Positions 51,011 to 59,165 of a stretch of DNA of 64,000 bases are shown here, piece by piece. The stretch spans positions 7,293,501 to 7,357,500 of the forward strand of contig NZ_CP023692.1 of the NCBI RefSeq assembly GCF_008704935.1. Direction: 5' to 3'. The notes under the pieces are model-generated. The model ran no database searches and was not told the origin of the DNA. It worked only from the letters and a program-made list of their open reading frames with translations. The position numbers and the translations under genes were made by a program. The DNA is from Streptomyces vinaceus (GTDB taxonomy: Bacteria > Actinomycetota > Actinomycetes > Streptomycetales > Streptomycetaceae). Position 1 is the stretch's first letter. Each line of letters starts with the position of its first letter.

Positions 51011-51672
51011 TGCGCCGTTCCGTTCTGCTGCTTGCCGCTCCGTCGCGAGCGGAGGAGTTCGATCGCCACGGGCAGCAGCGAAATCGCCACGATCAGGCCC
51101 ACGATCGGCAGGAGGTAGGTGTCCACGCTGGGGATCGAGGAGCCGAGGGCGTACCCGGCCAGAACCAGCCCCACCGTCCACAGCAGCCCGCCGGCGACCT
51201 GCCAGAACGTGAACACCCGGGCCGGAATGTTCAGCACCCCGGCCAGGGGATTGAGGACCGTACGGACCACCGGTACGAACCGGGCCAGCACGATCGCCTT
51301 GGCATGGCCGTACTTGGCCAGCAGTTCCTCGGCCCGCGCCGCGCCCTCGTGGAGCTTCTCGGAGCGGCTGCGGGCCAGGAGGGCGGGGCCGGCCCGGCGA
51401 CCGATGAGGTACCCGCACTGGGCGCCGGCCAGCGCGCCGATCACGGAGGCCGCCAGCACCGGGGGCAGGGACAGGTGCGCGCCCTTGTCCGCGGTACCCG
51501 CGCACAGCAGGCCCGCGGTGAACAGCAGTGAGTCACCGGGCAGGAAGAACCCGACCAGCAGGCCGGTCTCGGCGAACATCACCACCGCGATGCCGATCAC
51601 ACCGAACGTGGCGAGGAGTGAATGGGCATCGAGGAGATTTACCGCGAGCGCGGCGGAAGCGGACGTGGCCAT
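51007..51672 (-). CDS. DedA/VTT-domain membrane protein
   Basis: 221 aa. VTT domain features: MFAETGLLVGFFLPGDSLLFTAGLL, then GYLIGRRAGPALL and ARFVPVVRTVLNPLAG (the F/R-x3-R motif) and a C-terminal pair of helices. DedA proteins flip undecaprenyl phosphate or phosphatidylethanolamine back across the membrane. It leads the three-gene operon DedA-PAP2-PAP2, all with 4-bp overlaps, behind a double GTCTAC-N6-GTAGAC operator. Confidence 0.93.
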   Translation of the reverse strand: MATSASAALAVNLLDAHSLLATFGVIGIAVVMFAETGLLVGFFLPGDSLLFTAGLLCAGTADKGAHLSLPPVLAASVIGALAGAQCGYLIGRRAGPALLARSRSEKLHEGAARAEELLAKYGHAKAIVLARFVPVVRTVLNPLAGVLNIPARVFTFWQVAGGLLWTVGLVLAGYALGSSIPSVDTYLLPIVGLIVAISLLPVAIELLRSRRSGKQQNGTAQ

Positions 51673-51732
51673 GGAGCGGATCGGCCTCTCTCACTGGTTC
51701 GGACGCGGGGGACAGCCCGAAGGAGCCCCGTC

Positions 51733-51769
51733 GACTACAGTCAAGTAGACGGTCTACTGCACTGTAGAC
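51733..51769. promoter_or_regulatory. Tandem GTCTAC-N6-GTAGAC operators before the DedA operon
   Basis: Copy 1 at 51733-51750 (GACTAC-AGTCAA-GTAGAC, one mismatch) and copy 2 at 51752-51769 (GTCTAC-TGCACT-GTAGAC, perfect), with centres 19 bp apart. About 60 bp upstream of the DedA start. The perfect arms are the same as at 4514-4531 before uppP; a random 12-base exact match in 64 kb is expected about 0.004 times. Confidence 0.85.
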
Positions 51770-51857
51770 GATCGAGGTGCCCGGAGACGACCAGGACCCC
51801 CGGGCCTCCTCGCGGTCGCGCGAACCGGCTCACCCGTTCGGACGCACGCCGATGGCC

Positions 51858-51915
51858 GATCAGCAGATCAGCAAGGTCGGCAGATCAGCAGGTCAGCAGG
51901 TCGGCAGGTCAGCGG
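51858..51915. repeat. Degenerate 8-bp tandem repeat at the 3' end of dhaK
   Basis: Seven tandem units of the form GRTCRGCA (GATCAGCA, GGTCGGCA, GGTCAGCA), interrupted by one extra A. It runs into the dhaK stop codon and could be a slippage product. Confidence 0.75.
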
Positions 51916-52922
51916 CCCCAGCGCAGCGCCGCCGTCTGCACCGGCGCGTCCCACAGCCGCAGCATCTCCTCATCGGCCCTGCACAGCGTGACCGAGCACC
52001 CCGCCATGTCCAGGGACGTGACGTAGTTGCCGACCAGGGTCCGCGCGACCGGCACGCCCCGCGCCGCCAGTACCCGGACCACCTCCGCGTGGAAGCCGTA
52101 CAGCTCCAGCAGCGGCGTCGCGCCCATCCCGTTCACCAGGGCCAGTACCGGCGCGTCGGCGGCCGCGGCCGGGGCCGCGTCCGCCATGTCGTCCAGTACG
52201 GCGCCCACCGCGACCTCGGCGATCTCCGCCGCCGTCATCATGGCCCGGCGCTCCCGGCCCGGCTCGCCGTGGATCCCGATGCCCAGCTCCAGCTCGCCGT
52301 CCGGCAGGTCGAAAGTGGGACTGCCCTTGGCCGGAGTGGTGCAGGCGCTCAGAGCCACGCCGAAGCTGCCCGAGGCCTCGTTGACCCGTCGGGCGACCGC
52401 GGCGACCTGCTCCAGTGGCGCACCCTCCTCGGCGGCCGCGCCGGCGATCTTCTCGACGAAGAGCGTGGCCCCGGTGCCGCGGCGCCCGGCGGTGTAGAGG
52501 CTGTCGGTCACGGCGACGTCGTCGTTGACCAGAACCCGCTCGACCCGGATGCCGTCCTCCTCGGCGAGCTCGGCGGCCATGTCGAAGTTCAGTACGTCCC
52601 CGGTGTAGTTCTTGACGACGAACAGCACCCCCTGGCCGGAGTCCACGGCCTTGGCCGCCCGCAGCATCTGGTCGGGCACGGGGGAGGTGAACACCTCGCC
52701 CGGACAGGCCGCGGACAACATTCCGTATCCGACGAAGCCGGCGTGCAAGGGTTCGTGTCCGGAGCCGCCGCCGGAGACGAGACCGACCCGCCCGCCCTGC
52801 CGCGCGTCGCGCCGTACGACGACCCGGGCCTCGGGGTCCACGTCCAGATCCGGGTGGGCCGCGGCCAGCCCGCGCAGGGCGTCCGCGACCACGGTCTGCG
52901 GGCTGTTGATCAGCATCTTCAT
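51909..52922 (-). CDS. dhaK: Dihydroxyacetone kinase substrate-binding subunit DhaK
   Basis: 337 aa. Signatures: GLVSGGGSGHEPLHAGFVGYGML, KNYTGDVLNFD, and GIGIHGEPGRER, in which the His covalently binds dihydroxyacetone. In other bacteria DhaK works with DhaL (ADP-binding) and DhaM (phosphotransferase). No dhaL or dhaM follows here; the 3' end runs into short repeats and then other genes. It is divergent from glpF-glpK-glpD, so a role in feeding dihydroxyacetone from glycerol to glycolysis is likely, with partners elsewhere. Confidence 0.92.
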   Translation of the reverse strand: MKMLINSPQTVVADALRGLAAAHPDLDVDPEARVVVRRDARQGGRVGLVSGGGSGHEPLHAGFVGYGMLSAACPGEVFTSPVPDQMLRAAKAVDSGQGVLFVVKNYTGDVLNFDMAAELAEEDGIRVERVLVNDDVAVTDSLYTAGRRGTGATLFVEKIAGAAAEEGAPLEQVAAVARRVNEASGSFGVALSACTTPAKGSPTFDLPDGELELGIGIHGEPGRERRAMMTAAEIAEVAVGAVLDDMADAAPAAAADAPVLALVNGMGATPLLELYGFHAEVVRVLAARGVPVARTLVGNYVTSLDMAGCSVTLCRADEEMLRLWDAPVQTAALRWGR

Positions 52923-52973
52923 CGTGTGCCTCCCGGTCGGAGCCGACGGGTGAGCGTCCAGCCGTCACGGAGC

Positions 52974-52998
52974 ACCGATCACCGATCACCGATCACCG
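52974..52998. repeat. Short tandem repeat ACCGATC
   Basis: Three perfect 7-bp units plus a partial fourth in the divergent dhaK-glpF promoter region. A possible protein-binding array or slippage product; there is no independent evidence. The remainder of the gap 52923-53254 shows no gene. Confidence 0.65.
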
Positions 52999-53221
52999 CG
53001 CGCCGGGCGGGCGCGTCGCGTCAGCGAGGACGCGCCATACGAACAGTGTGCTGCCACGCCGCCGACATCCGCGAGGGCTCGGGCGACCGGCCCGGGCAGG
53101 GGCCGGGCAAGGACCGGGAAACCCCGTGCGGGCCCCGGTCCCGGCGGGTCGGCCCTCGCTCGCCTTTCCGGTACGGGCGAGCCGACTTACCCTGAACCCG
53201 GGGGGCTCGGGGCAGGCGAAT

Positions 53222-53239
53222 GCCGGTCTTCGGACCGGC
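53222..53239 (+). promoter_or_regulatory. TTCG-capped hairpin just before glpF
   Basis: GCCGGTC (53222-53228), loop TTCG, GACCGGC (53233-53239): a perfect 7-bp stem with a very stable UUCG tetraloop, ending 15 nt before the glpF ATG and next to the ribosome binding site GGGAAG. It could stabilise the message or control translation start. Confidence 0.6.
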
Positions 53240-53254
53240 GGGAAGCGGGCACCC

Positions 53255-54100
53255 ATGAAGGAGCGCCTCAAAGCGTCGGGGCTGGTCGGCGAATTGTCAG
53301 CCGAATTCGCCGGCACCATGATCCTCATCCTCTTCGGCTGTGGTGTCGTCGCCCAGGTGGTCGCCGGCGGAGCCCTGACGGACCCGGCGGGCGGCCTGGG
53401 AAACCACGACAGCATCGCCTGGGCCTGGGGCCTCGGCGTCACCCTGGGCGTCTACGCCGCAGCACGGCTCAGCGGCGCCCACCTCAACCCTGCAGTGACC
53501 GTGGCCCTGGCCGCTTTCAAGGGGTTCCCGTGGAAGAAGGTCGCCCCCTACGCGCTGGCCCAGCTGGCCGGAGCCTTCGTGGCGGCCCTGATCGTCCGCT
53601 GGAACTACACCGAAGCGCTGGCCAAGGCCGACCCCGGCCACACCATCAAGACGCAAGGCGTCTTCTCCACGCTCCCGGCCAACGGAAACCCGAACCTGCC
53701 GGTGACCGAGTGGGGGGCGCTGCGCGACCAGATCATCGGCACCGCGATCCTGCTGCTGCTCATCTTCGCGGTCACGGACCTGCTGGGCACGCCGCCCGGA
53801 GCCAACCTGGCGCCGTTCATCGTCGGCCTGATCGTCGTGGCGATCGGCATGGCGTGGGGTACCAACGCCGGGTACGCGATCAACCCGGCCCGTGACCTCG
53901 GCCCCCGTCTGGCCAGCTTCCTCACCGGATACGGCGGTGCATGGAGGGATCAGTACGGCAACTTCTACTTCTGGGTGCCGATCATCGGCCCCTTCATCGG
54001 CGGTCTGCTCGGAGCGGGCATCTACAAGCTGCTCATCGGCAGGTTCCTGCCGACCGCAGAACCGGAGCCTCCCGGACGCGTACCGGCGCCTGAAGAGTAG
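53255..54100 (+). CDS. glpF: Glycerol uptake facilitator GlpF (MIP/aquaporin family)
   Basis: 281 aa with six helices and two NPA loops: SGAHLNPAVTVALA and GYAINPARDLGPRL. The Asp after the second NPA marks glycerol facilitators rather than water channels. It is longer than E. coli GlpF by an inserted loop. ATG 53255 with GGGAAG. First gene of glpF-glpK-glpD; no gylR regulator lies beside it, unlike the S. coelicolor gyl operon. Confidence 0.94.
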   Translation: MKERLKASGLVGELSAEFAGTMILILFGCGVVAQVVAGGALTDPAGGLGNHDSIAWAWGLGVTLGVYAAARLSGAHLNPAVTVALAAFKGFPWKKVAPYALAQLAGAFVAALIVRWNYTEALAKADPGHTIKTQGVFSTLPANGNPNLPVTEWGALRDQIIGTAILLLLIFAVTDLLGTPPGANLAPFIVGLIVVAIGMAWGTNAGYAINPARDLGPRLASFLTGYGGAWRDQYGNFYFWVPIIGPFIGGLLGAGIYKLLIGRFLPTAEPEPPGRVPAPEE

Positions 54101-54235
54101 AGATGACCGGGTCCGCGGCGGGCGGGAAACGGCACGCCCCCAACCCGTCCCGCCCCTACCCGTCCCGTCCCGACCCGTTCCGGCCCGTCCGGTACGACAG
54201 CCCCCACACGGCATCCCAAGAGGAGGCGGCATCCC

Positions 54236-55753
54236 ATGGCTGACTTCGTCGGCGCAGTGGACCAGGGGACCACGAGCACCCGTTTCATGATCTTCGACCA
54301 CGCCGGCAACGAGGTGGCGCGGCACCAGCTGGAGCACAACCAGATCCTCCCGCGCTCGGGATGGGTCGAACACGACCCGGTCGAGATCTGGGAACGCACC
54401 AACTCGGTGATCCAGAACGCCCTCCGGCACGGAAACCTCTCCGCCTCGGACCTGGCGGCCGTCGGCATCACCAACCAGCGCGAGACGACCGTCGTCTGGG
54501 ATCCCCGCACCGGGCGCCCGTACTACAACGCCATCGTCTGGCAGGACACCCGCACCGACACCATCGCCTCGGCACTGGAGCGCGGCGGCCAAGGCGAGGT
54601 CATCCGCCGCAAGGCGGGGCTGCCCCCGGCCACCTACTTCTCCGGCGGCAAGATCCAGTGGATCCTGGAGAACGTCGACGGCGTACGGGAGGCCGCCGAG
54701 CAGGGCAACGCCCTCTTCGGCAACACCGACTGCTGGGTGCTGTGGAACCTCACCGGAGGCCCCGACGGCGGCATCCACGCCACCGACGTCACCAACGCCA
54801 GCCGCACCATGCTCATGGACCTGGAGACCCTCGACTGGGACGACGAACTGCTGGGGTTCTTCAACATCCCCCGCTCGATGCTGCCCACCATCAACCCGTC
54901 CTCCCACCCCGAGGCGTACGGACGGACGCGCACCTCCAGGCCGCTGCGCGAGGCCATCCCCATCACCGGCGTCCTCGGCGACCAGCAGGCGGCCACCGTC
55001 GGGCAGGTCTGTTACGCGCCGGGCGAGGCCAAGAACACGTACGGGACCGGCAACTTCCTGGTGCTCAACACCGGCACGGAACTGGTCCGCTCCCAGCACG
55101 GCCTCCTGACCACCGTGGCCTACCAGTTCGGCGACAGCCCCGCGATCTACGCACTCGAAGGATCCATCGCCGTCACCGGCTCGGCCGTGCAATGGCTGCG
55201 CGACCAGCTGAAGATCATCGGTGACGCGGCCGAGAGCGAGCGCCTGGCCAAGACCGTCGAGGACAGCGGCGGTATCTACTTCGTGCCCGCCTTCTCCGGC
55301 CTGTTCGCCCCGTACTGGCGCTCCGACGCCCGCGGCGCGATCGTCGGTCTGGCCCGCTACCACGACAACGGGCACTTGGCGCGGGCCACCCTGGAAGCCA
55401 TCTGCTACCAGTCCCGCGACGTGGTGGAAGCCATGGAACAGGACTCCGGCGTCCACCTCGACGTACTCAAGGTCGACGGCGGAGTCACCGCCAACGACCT
55501 CTGCATGCAGACCCAGGCCGACGTCCTCGGCGTACCGGTCAGCCGTCCCGTGGTCGCCGAGACGACCGCGCTCGGCGCCGCATACGCCGCCGGGCTCGCC
55601 ACCGGCTTCTGGCGGGACACCGACGAACTGCGCACCCACTGGCAGGAGTCCAAGCGCTGGCAGCCCGAGTGGTCGGAGGAACGGCGCACGGAGGGCTACG
55701 AGGGCTGGAAGCGCGCGGTGGAGCGCACGCTCGACTGGGCCAAGGTCGAATAG
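54236..55753 (+). CDS. glpK: Glycerol kinase GlpK
   Basis: 505 aa FGGY-family kinase: GAVDQGTTSTRFMIFDHAG (phosphate-binding), YFSGGKIQWILENVDG, TGVLGDQQA and the C-terminal LKVDGGVTANDLCMQTQADVLGVPV. It phosphorylates imported glycerol to glycerol-3-phosphate, trapping it in the cell. ATG 54236 with GAGGAGG upstream, 135 bp after glpF. Confidence 0.96.
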   Translation: MADFVGAVDQGTTSTRFMIFDHAGNEVARHQLEHNQILPRSGWVEHDPVEIWERTNSVIQNALRHGNLSASDLAAVGITNQRETTVVWDPRTGRPYYNAIVWQDTRTDTIASALERGGQGEVIRRKAGLPPATYFSGGKIQWILENVDGVREAAEQGNALFGNTDCWVLWNLTGGPDGGIHATDVTNASRTMLMDLETLDWDDELLGFFNIPRSMLPTINPSSHPEAYGRTRTSRPLREAIPITGVLGDQQAATVGQVCYAPGEAKNTYGTGNFLVLNTGTELVRSQHGLLTTVAYQFGDSPAIYALEGSIAVTGSAVQWLRDQLKIIGDAAESERLAKTVEDSGGIYFVPAFSGLFAPYWRSDARGAIVGLARYHDNGHLARATLEAICYQSRDVVEAMEQDSGVHLDVLKVDGGVTANDLCMQTQADVLGVPVSRPVVAETTALGAAYAAGLATGFWRDTDELRTHWQESKRWQPEWSEERRTEGYEGWKRAVERTLDWAKVE

Positions 55754-55790
55754 GTTCCGGCCGCGGGCCCGCAGCACCGAGGAGGAGACC

Positions 55791-57502
55791 ATGGTCGATC
55801 CGGTAGCCCTCTCACCCCGGGCCCGCACCCAGGCCCTCGCCGAGATGGGACGGGGCGAACTCGACGTCCTCGTCGTCGGAGGCGGCGTCGTCGGTGCCGG
55901 GTCCGCCCTTGACGCCGCCACTCGCGGCCTGAGCGTCGGACTCGTCGAAGCCCGCGACTGGGCCTCGGGTACGTCCAGCCGCTCCAGCAAACTCATCCAC
56001 GGAGGCCTGCGCTACCTGGAGATGCTCGACTTCCGCCTCGTCGCCGAGGCGCTCAAGGAGCGGGGCCTCCTGCTCCGCTACCTCGCCCCCCACCTGGTGC
56101 GCCCGGTGGCGTTCCTCTACCCCTGCAACACCGCGTCACGGAGCGCCCGTACGTCGGCAGCGGCGTGCTGCTCTACGACGCGATGGCCCGGGCCTCCGGC
56201 ACCTCCGGAGGCCTGCCCCACCACCGCCACCTGAGCAGACGCGGCGCCCTGCGCGAGGCACCCGCCCTGCGCGCCGACGCGCTGGTGGGCGCCATCCAGT
56301 ACTGGGACGCCCAGGTCGACGACGCCCGGCACACCCTCTTCCTCGCCCGTACGGCAGCCGCGTACGGGGCCCTGATCGCCAACCGCACCCGCGTCAGCCG
56401 CTTCCTGCGCCAGGGCGAGCGGGTCGTCGGCGCCGTCGTCACCGATCTGGAGAGCGGCGACGAGACGCAGGTGCGGGCCAAGCAGGTCATCAACGCGACC
56501 GGGGTGTGGACGGACGACACCCAGGCCATGGCCGGGACCCGCGGCCAGTTCCACGTCCGCGCCTCCAAGGGCGTCCACCTGCTCGTCCCGCGCGACCGGA
56601 TCAACTCCCGTACCGGGCTGATCCTGCGCACCGAGAAGAGCGTGCTGTTCGTCATCCCCTGGGGCCGGCACTGGATCATCGGAACCACCGACACCGACTG
56701 GACGCTCGACAAGGCCCACCCCGCCCTCAGCTCCAAGGACGTCACCTACCTGCTGGAACACGTCAACAGCGTCCTGACGACCCCCCTGGCCCCCGAGGAC
56801 GTCGAGGGCGTCTACGCGGGCCTGCGGCCCCTGCTGTCCGGCGAGGCGGCGGAGACCAGCAAACTGTCCCGGGAGCACCTCGTCGCCCACCCCGTACCCG
56901 GACTCGTGGTGGTGGCGGGCGGCAAGTACACGACGTACCGGGTCATGGCCAAGGACGCGGTCGACGAGGCCGTCCGAGGCCTGGACGAGAAGGTTCCCGC
57001 CTGCGTCACGCACCGCGTTCCGCTGCTGGGCGCCGACGGCTACTTGGCGCTGTGGAACTCCCGGCAACGGCTCGCCGAGCGCTCCGGGCTCCATGCCGCC
57101 CGCATCGAACACCTCCTGAACCGGTACGGATCGCTGGCGCCCGAACTGCTCGCCCTGGTGGCCGCCGACCCCACGCTCGGCGAGGCACTGCCGAGCTCCG
57201 ACGACTACCTGAGGGTCGAGGCGGTGTACGCGGTGACCCACGAGGGCGCCCGCCACGTCGAGGACGTCCTCGCCCGGCGCACCCGGATCTCCATCGAGTC
57301 CTGGGACCGCGGGGTGGACGCGGCGCCGACCGTGGCCGAGCTGATGGCACCCCACCTGGGATGGGACCGGGCGCACCAGGACCGCGAGGTCGACCACTAC
57401 CTCAAGCGCGTCGCCGCCGAGCGCGAGGCCCAGCAGCAGCCGGACGACCTGACGGCCGACGCGGTACGGCTCGGCGCCCCGGACATCATCCCGGTGAACT
57501 GA
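55791..57502 (+). CDS. glpD: Aerobic glycerol-3-phosphate dehydrogenase GlpD, one frameshift
   Basis: FAD enzyme that oxidises glycerol-3-phosphate to dihydroxyacetone phosphate at the membrane. N-terminus LDVLVVGGGVVGAGSALDAATRGLSVGLVEARDWASGTSSRSSKLIHGGLRYLEM in frame 1; after FLYP the sequence continues LQHRVTERPYVGSGVLLYDAMA in another frame. Adding one C to the CCCC run at 56120-56123 restores a continuous product of about 570 aa, normal for GlpD. The protein is otherwise intact, so I treat it as one gene. ATG 55791 has GAGGAGG; it follows glpK by 37 bp. Confidence 0.9.
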
Positions 57503-57719
57503 ACCCCCGCACCCGGAGGCCCCCCGTTACGTCCCCGGGCCGCGGCTGACGCGGCTCGCACGGCGAGGCGCGGCCCTCCGCCGGCGCCGGCCCGGCCTCA
57601 CGGCCGGTCACGACACGGCCCCCCCGATAACCCCGCGCCCGGGTTGCGACTGTCGGACACCGTCGAGGGTCACCCTCCACGGGATGGGCGGGCACCGATG
57701 AGTTCTGTGGTCGGTCGAG

Positions 57720-57737
57720 GTCTACCTTCCCGTAGGC
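57720..57737. promoter_or_regulatory. Near match to the GTCTAC-N6-GTAGAC operator
   Basis: GTCTAC-CTTCCC-GTAGGC, 11 of 12 arm bases, 38 bp upstream of the YCII-domain gene. A chance match is expected about 0.1 times in this window, so it is suggestive only. Confidence 0.35.
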
Positions 57738-57774
57738 CCGAGAAACCCGTAGCCGCCCAGGAAGGGTGCAGACC

Positions 57775-58167
57775 ATGAAGTACATGATCCAGATGAACGT
57801 GCCGGCCGACCAGTGGGACGCCTTCATGTCCTCCTATTCCAAGGACGACATGAAGGCCATGTTCGCCCACATGAACGCCCTGAACACGGAGCTCACCGCG
57901 GCCGGGGAGTGGGTGGACGGGCAGGGTCTGGGCGGACCGTCGCAGGTCAAGACGGTGCGGGCCGCGAGCGACGGACGCCCGCAGGTGAGCGACGGACCGG
58001 CGCAGCCGGGACACATCCTGGCCGGCTACTGGCTGGTCGACGTCGCGAGCGAGGACCGGGCAGTGGAGATCGCCGCACGGGCGTCGGCATGCCCCGGCCC
58101 GGGCGGGAAGCCCGGCAACGACCCTGTCGAGGTGCACGCGATTCCCGGGGATCCGACGCAGGCCTGA
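57775..58167 (+). CDS. YCII-related domain protein
   Basis: 130 aa dimeric alpha+beta barrel of the YCII/DGPF type: KYMIQMNVPADQWDAFMSSYSKDDMKAMFAHMNALNTELTAAGEWVDGQGL, then a DGP-like step (SDGPAQPGHILAGYWLVDVAS) and AVEIAARASACPGPGG. These proteins are often paired with ECF sigma factors; none lies next to it here. ATG 57775 with GGAAGGG upstream. A near-consensus GTCTAC palindrome lies at the likely promoter. Confidence 0.9.
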   Translation: MKYMIQMNVPADQWDAFMSSYSKDDMKAMFAHMNALNTELTAAGEWVDGQGLGGPSQVKTVRAASDGRPQVSDGPAQPGHILAGYWLVDVASEDRAVEIAARASACPGPGGKPGNDPVEVHAIPGDPTQA

Positions 58168-58254
58168 TCCCGCTCAGACGAAGCCGAGCGCGAGGACGGC
58201 CCGACGGCTGGGTGCGGTCGAACGCTGGGGTAGTCCCGCCGGCGAGCGGGGGTG

Positions 58255-58920
58255 TCACGGCCCTGTCGGCAGCCTTGGCCTGCGGCGCCGCTTCTCGTAC
58301 GCTTCCCGGATCCCACCGGCCAGTCCGAGGAGGACCGCCGCCCCGATCGCCACCTCGGCTGCCGTGCGCAGGCCCCAGCCGTGGACGTCCCCGGCGGCCC
58401 GTGGGGAGACTTTGCCCTGCGGGTCGTGCACCACGGCCAGGGACTCGCCCTGCTTCGCGAGCCGCGAGGGGCTGTCCATGTGCTCCGGGCCGCCCGGTGG
58501 GCAGTCCAGGCGGTGGTCGTACGAGGTCCGGGTCGTGGAGGTCCAGTGGCCCTGGGCGTCCGTGGAGGATTCCGTCTCGGTGTGCTCGGTGACCTTCAGC
58601 ACGATGCAGCTGATCTCGACGCCCCGGTCCTCCAGCGCGCTGTGCCCCACGGACGCGAGTGCCAGGATGGCGCCGAGGCCGGCAGGCAGGGCGGACAGCG
58701 CGATCAGCGAGGCTCCGCGGCGCGTGGCGAGGGCGGCGTGCCAGCCGAGCAGGACCAGCGGGAGCAGCAGCCCGCCGAGGAGGAATCCCCAGGTGGCCAG
58801 CGACCCGTACGCCGACTCCCAGGCCACCTCGAACGCCAGGGCTGCGGCCAGCGGCGGGGCGGCCGACGCCGCTGCGGTCCGCCAGAGGCCGCGCGCCCAT
58901 CCGCCCTGCCAGCCCGCCAT
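58255..58920 (-). CDS. Membrane protein of unknown function
   Basis: 221 aa with three N-terminal hydrophobic segments, a polar region with a run of Thr/Ser/Glu (KVTEHTETESSTDAQGHWTSTTRTSYDHRLDCPPGG) that looks like an extracytoplasmic beta domain similar to DUF3592, one more helix and a basic tail (YEKRRRRPRLP). ATG 58920 chosen. No function can be assigned. Confidence 0.7.
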   Translation of the reverse strand: MAGWQGGWARGLWRTAAASAAPPLAAALAFEVAWESAYGSLATWGFLLGGLLLPLVLLGWHAALATRRGASLIALSALPAGLGAILALASVGHSALEDRGVEISCIVLKVTEHTETESSTDAQGHWTSTTRTSYDHRLDCPPGGPEHMDSPSRLAKQGESLAVVHDPQGKVSPRAAGDVHGWGLRTAAEVAIGAAVLLGLAGGIREAYEKRRRRPRLPTGP

Positions 58921-59165
58921 GCCCGCCCCCGTGCTCGTACGTGTGCCTTCCAGATAACCGCGACGGCTCGGGCACGTAAAGGGCGTGGCTATGAGGCGGC
59001 AAAGCTGATCAGGCCCTTCACACCGGCGGCACCGCTGACCGCATCCGCCCCGGGGGCTAATCCCGCGGGCGGATGCTCCGCGGTGGGCCCGCGTGACAGC
59101 GTTTCTCCGTGCCCACGGACTGTCCGTCGCGGCACGGTTGACGATCCGTCATGGGAGGAGAGCTC

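Noticed and set aside
52974..52998. CRISPR array
   Set aside because: Units are 7 bp with no spacers.
53297..55996. An 899-codon open frame antisense to glpF and glpK
   Set aside because: Shadow of strongly conserved genes; no ribosome binding site or recognisable domain.
55791..57502. glpD as a true pseudogene
   Set aside because: Only one base is missing, in a C run; sequence on both sides is fully GlpD-like, and the same type of break recurs elsewhere.
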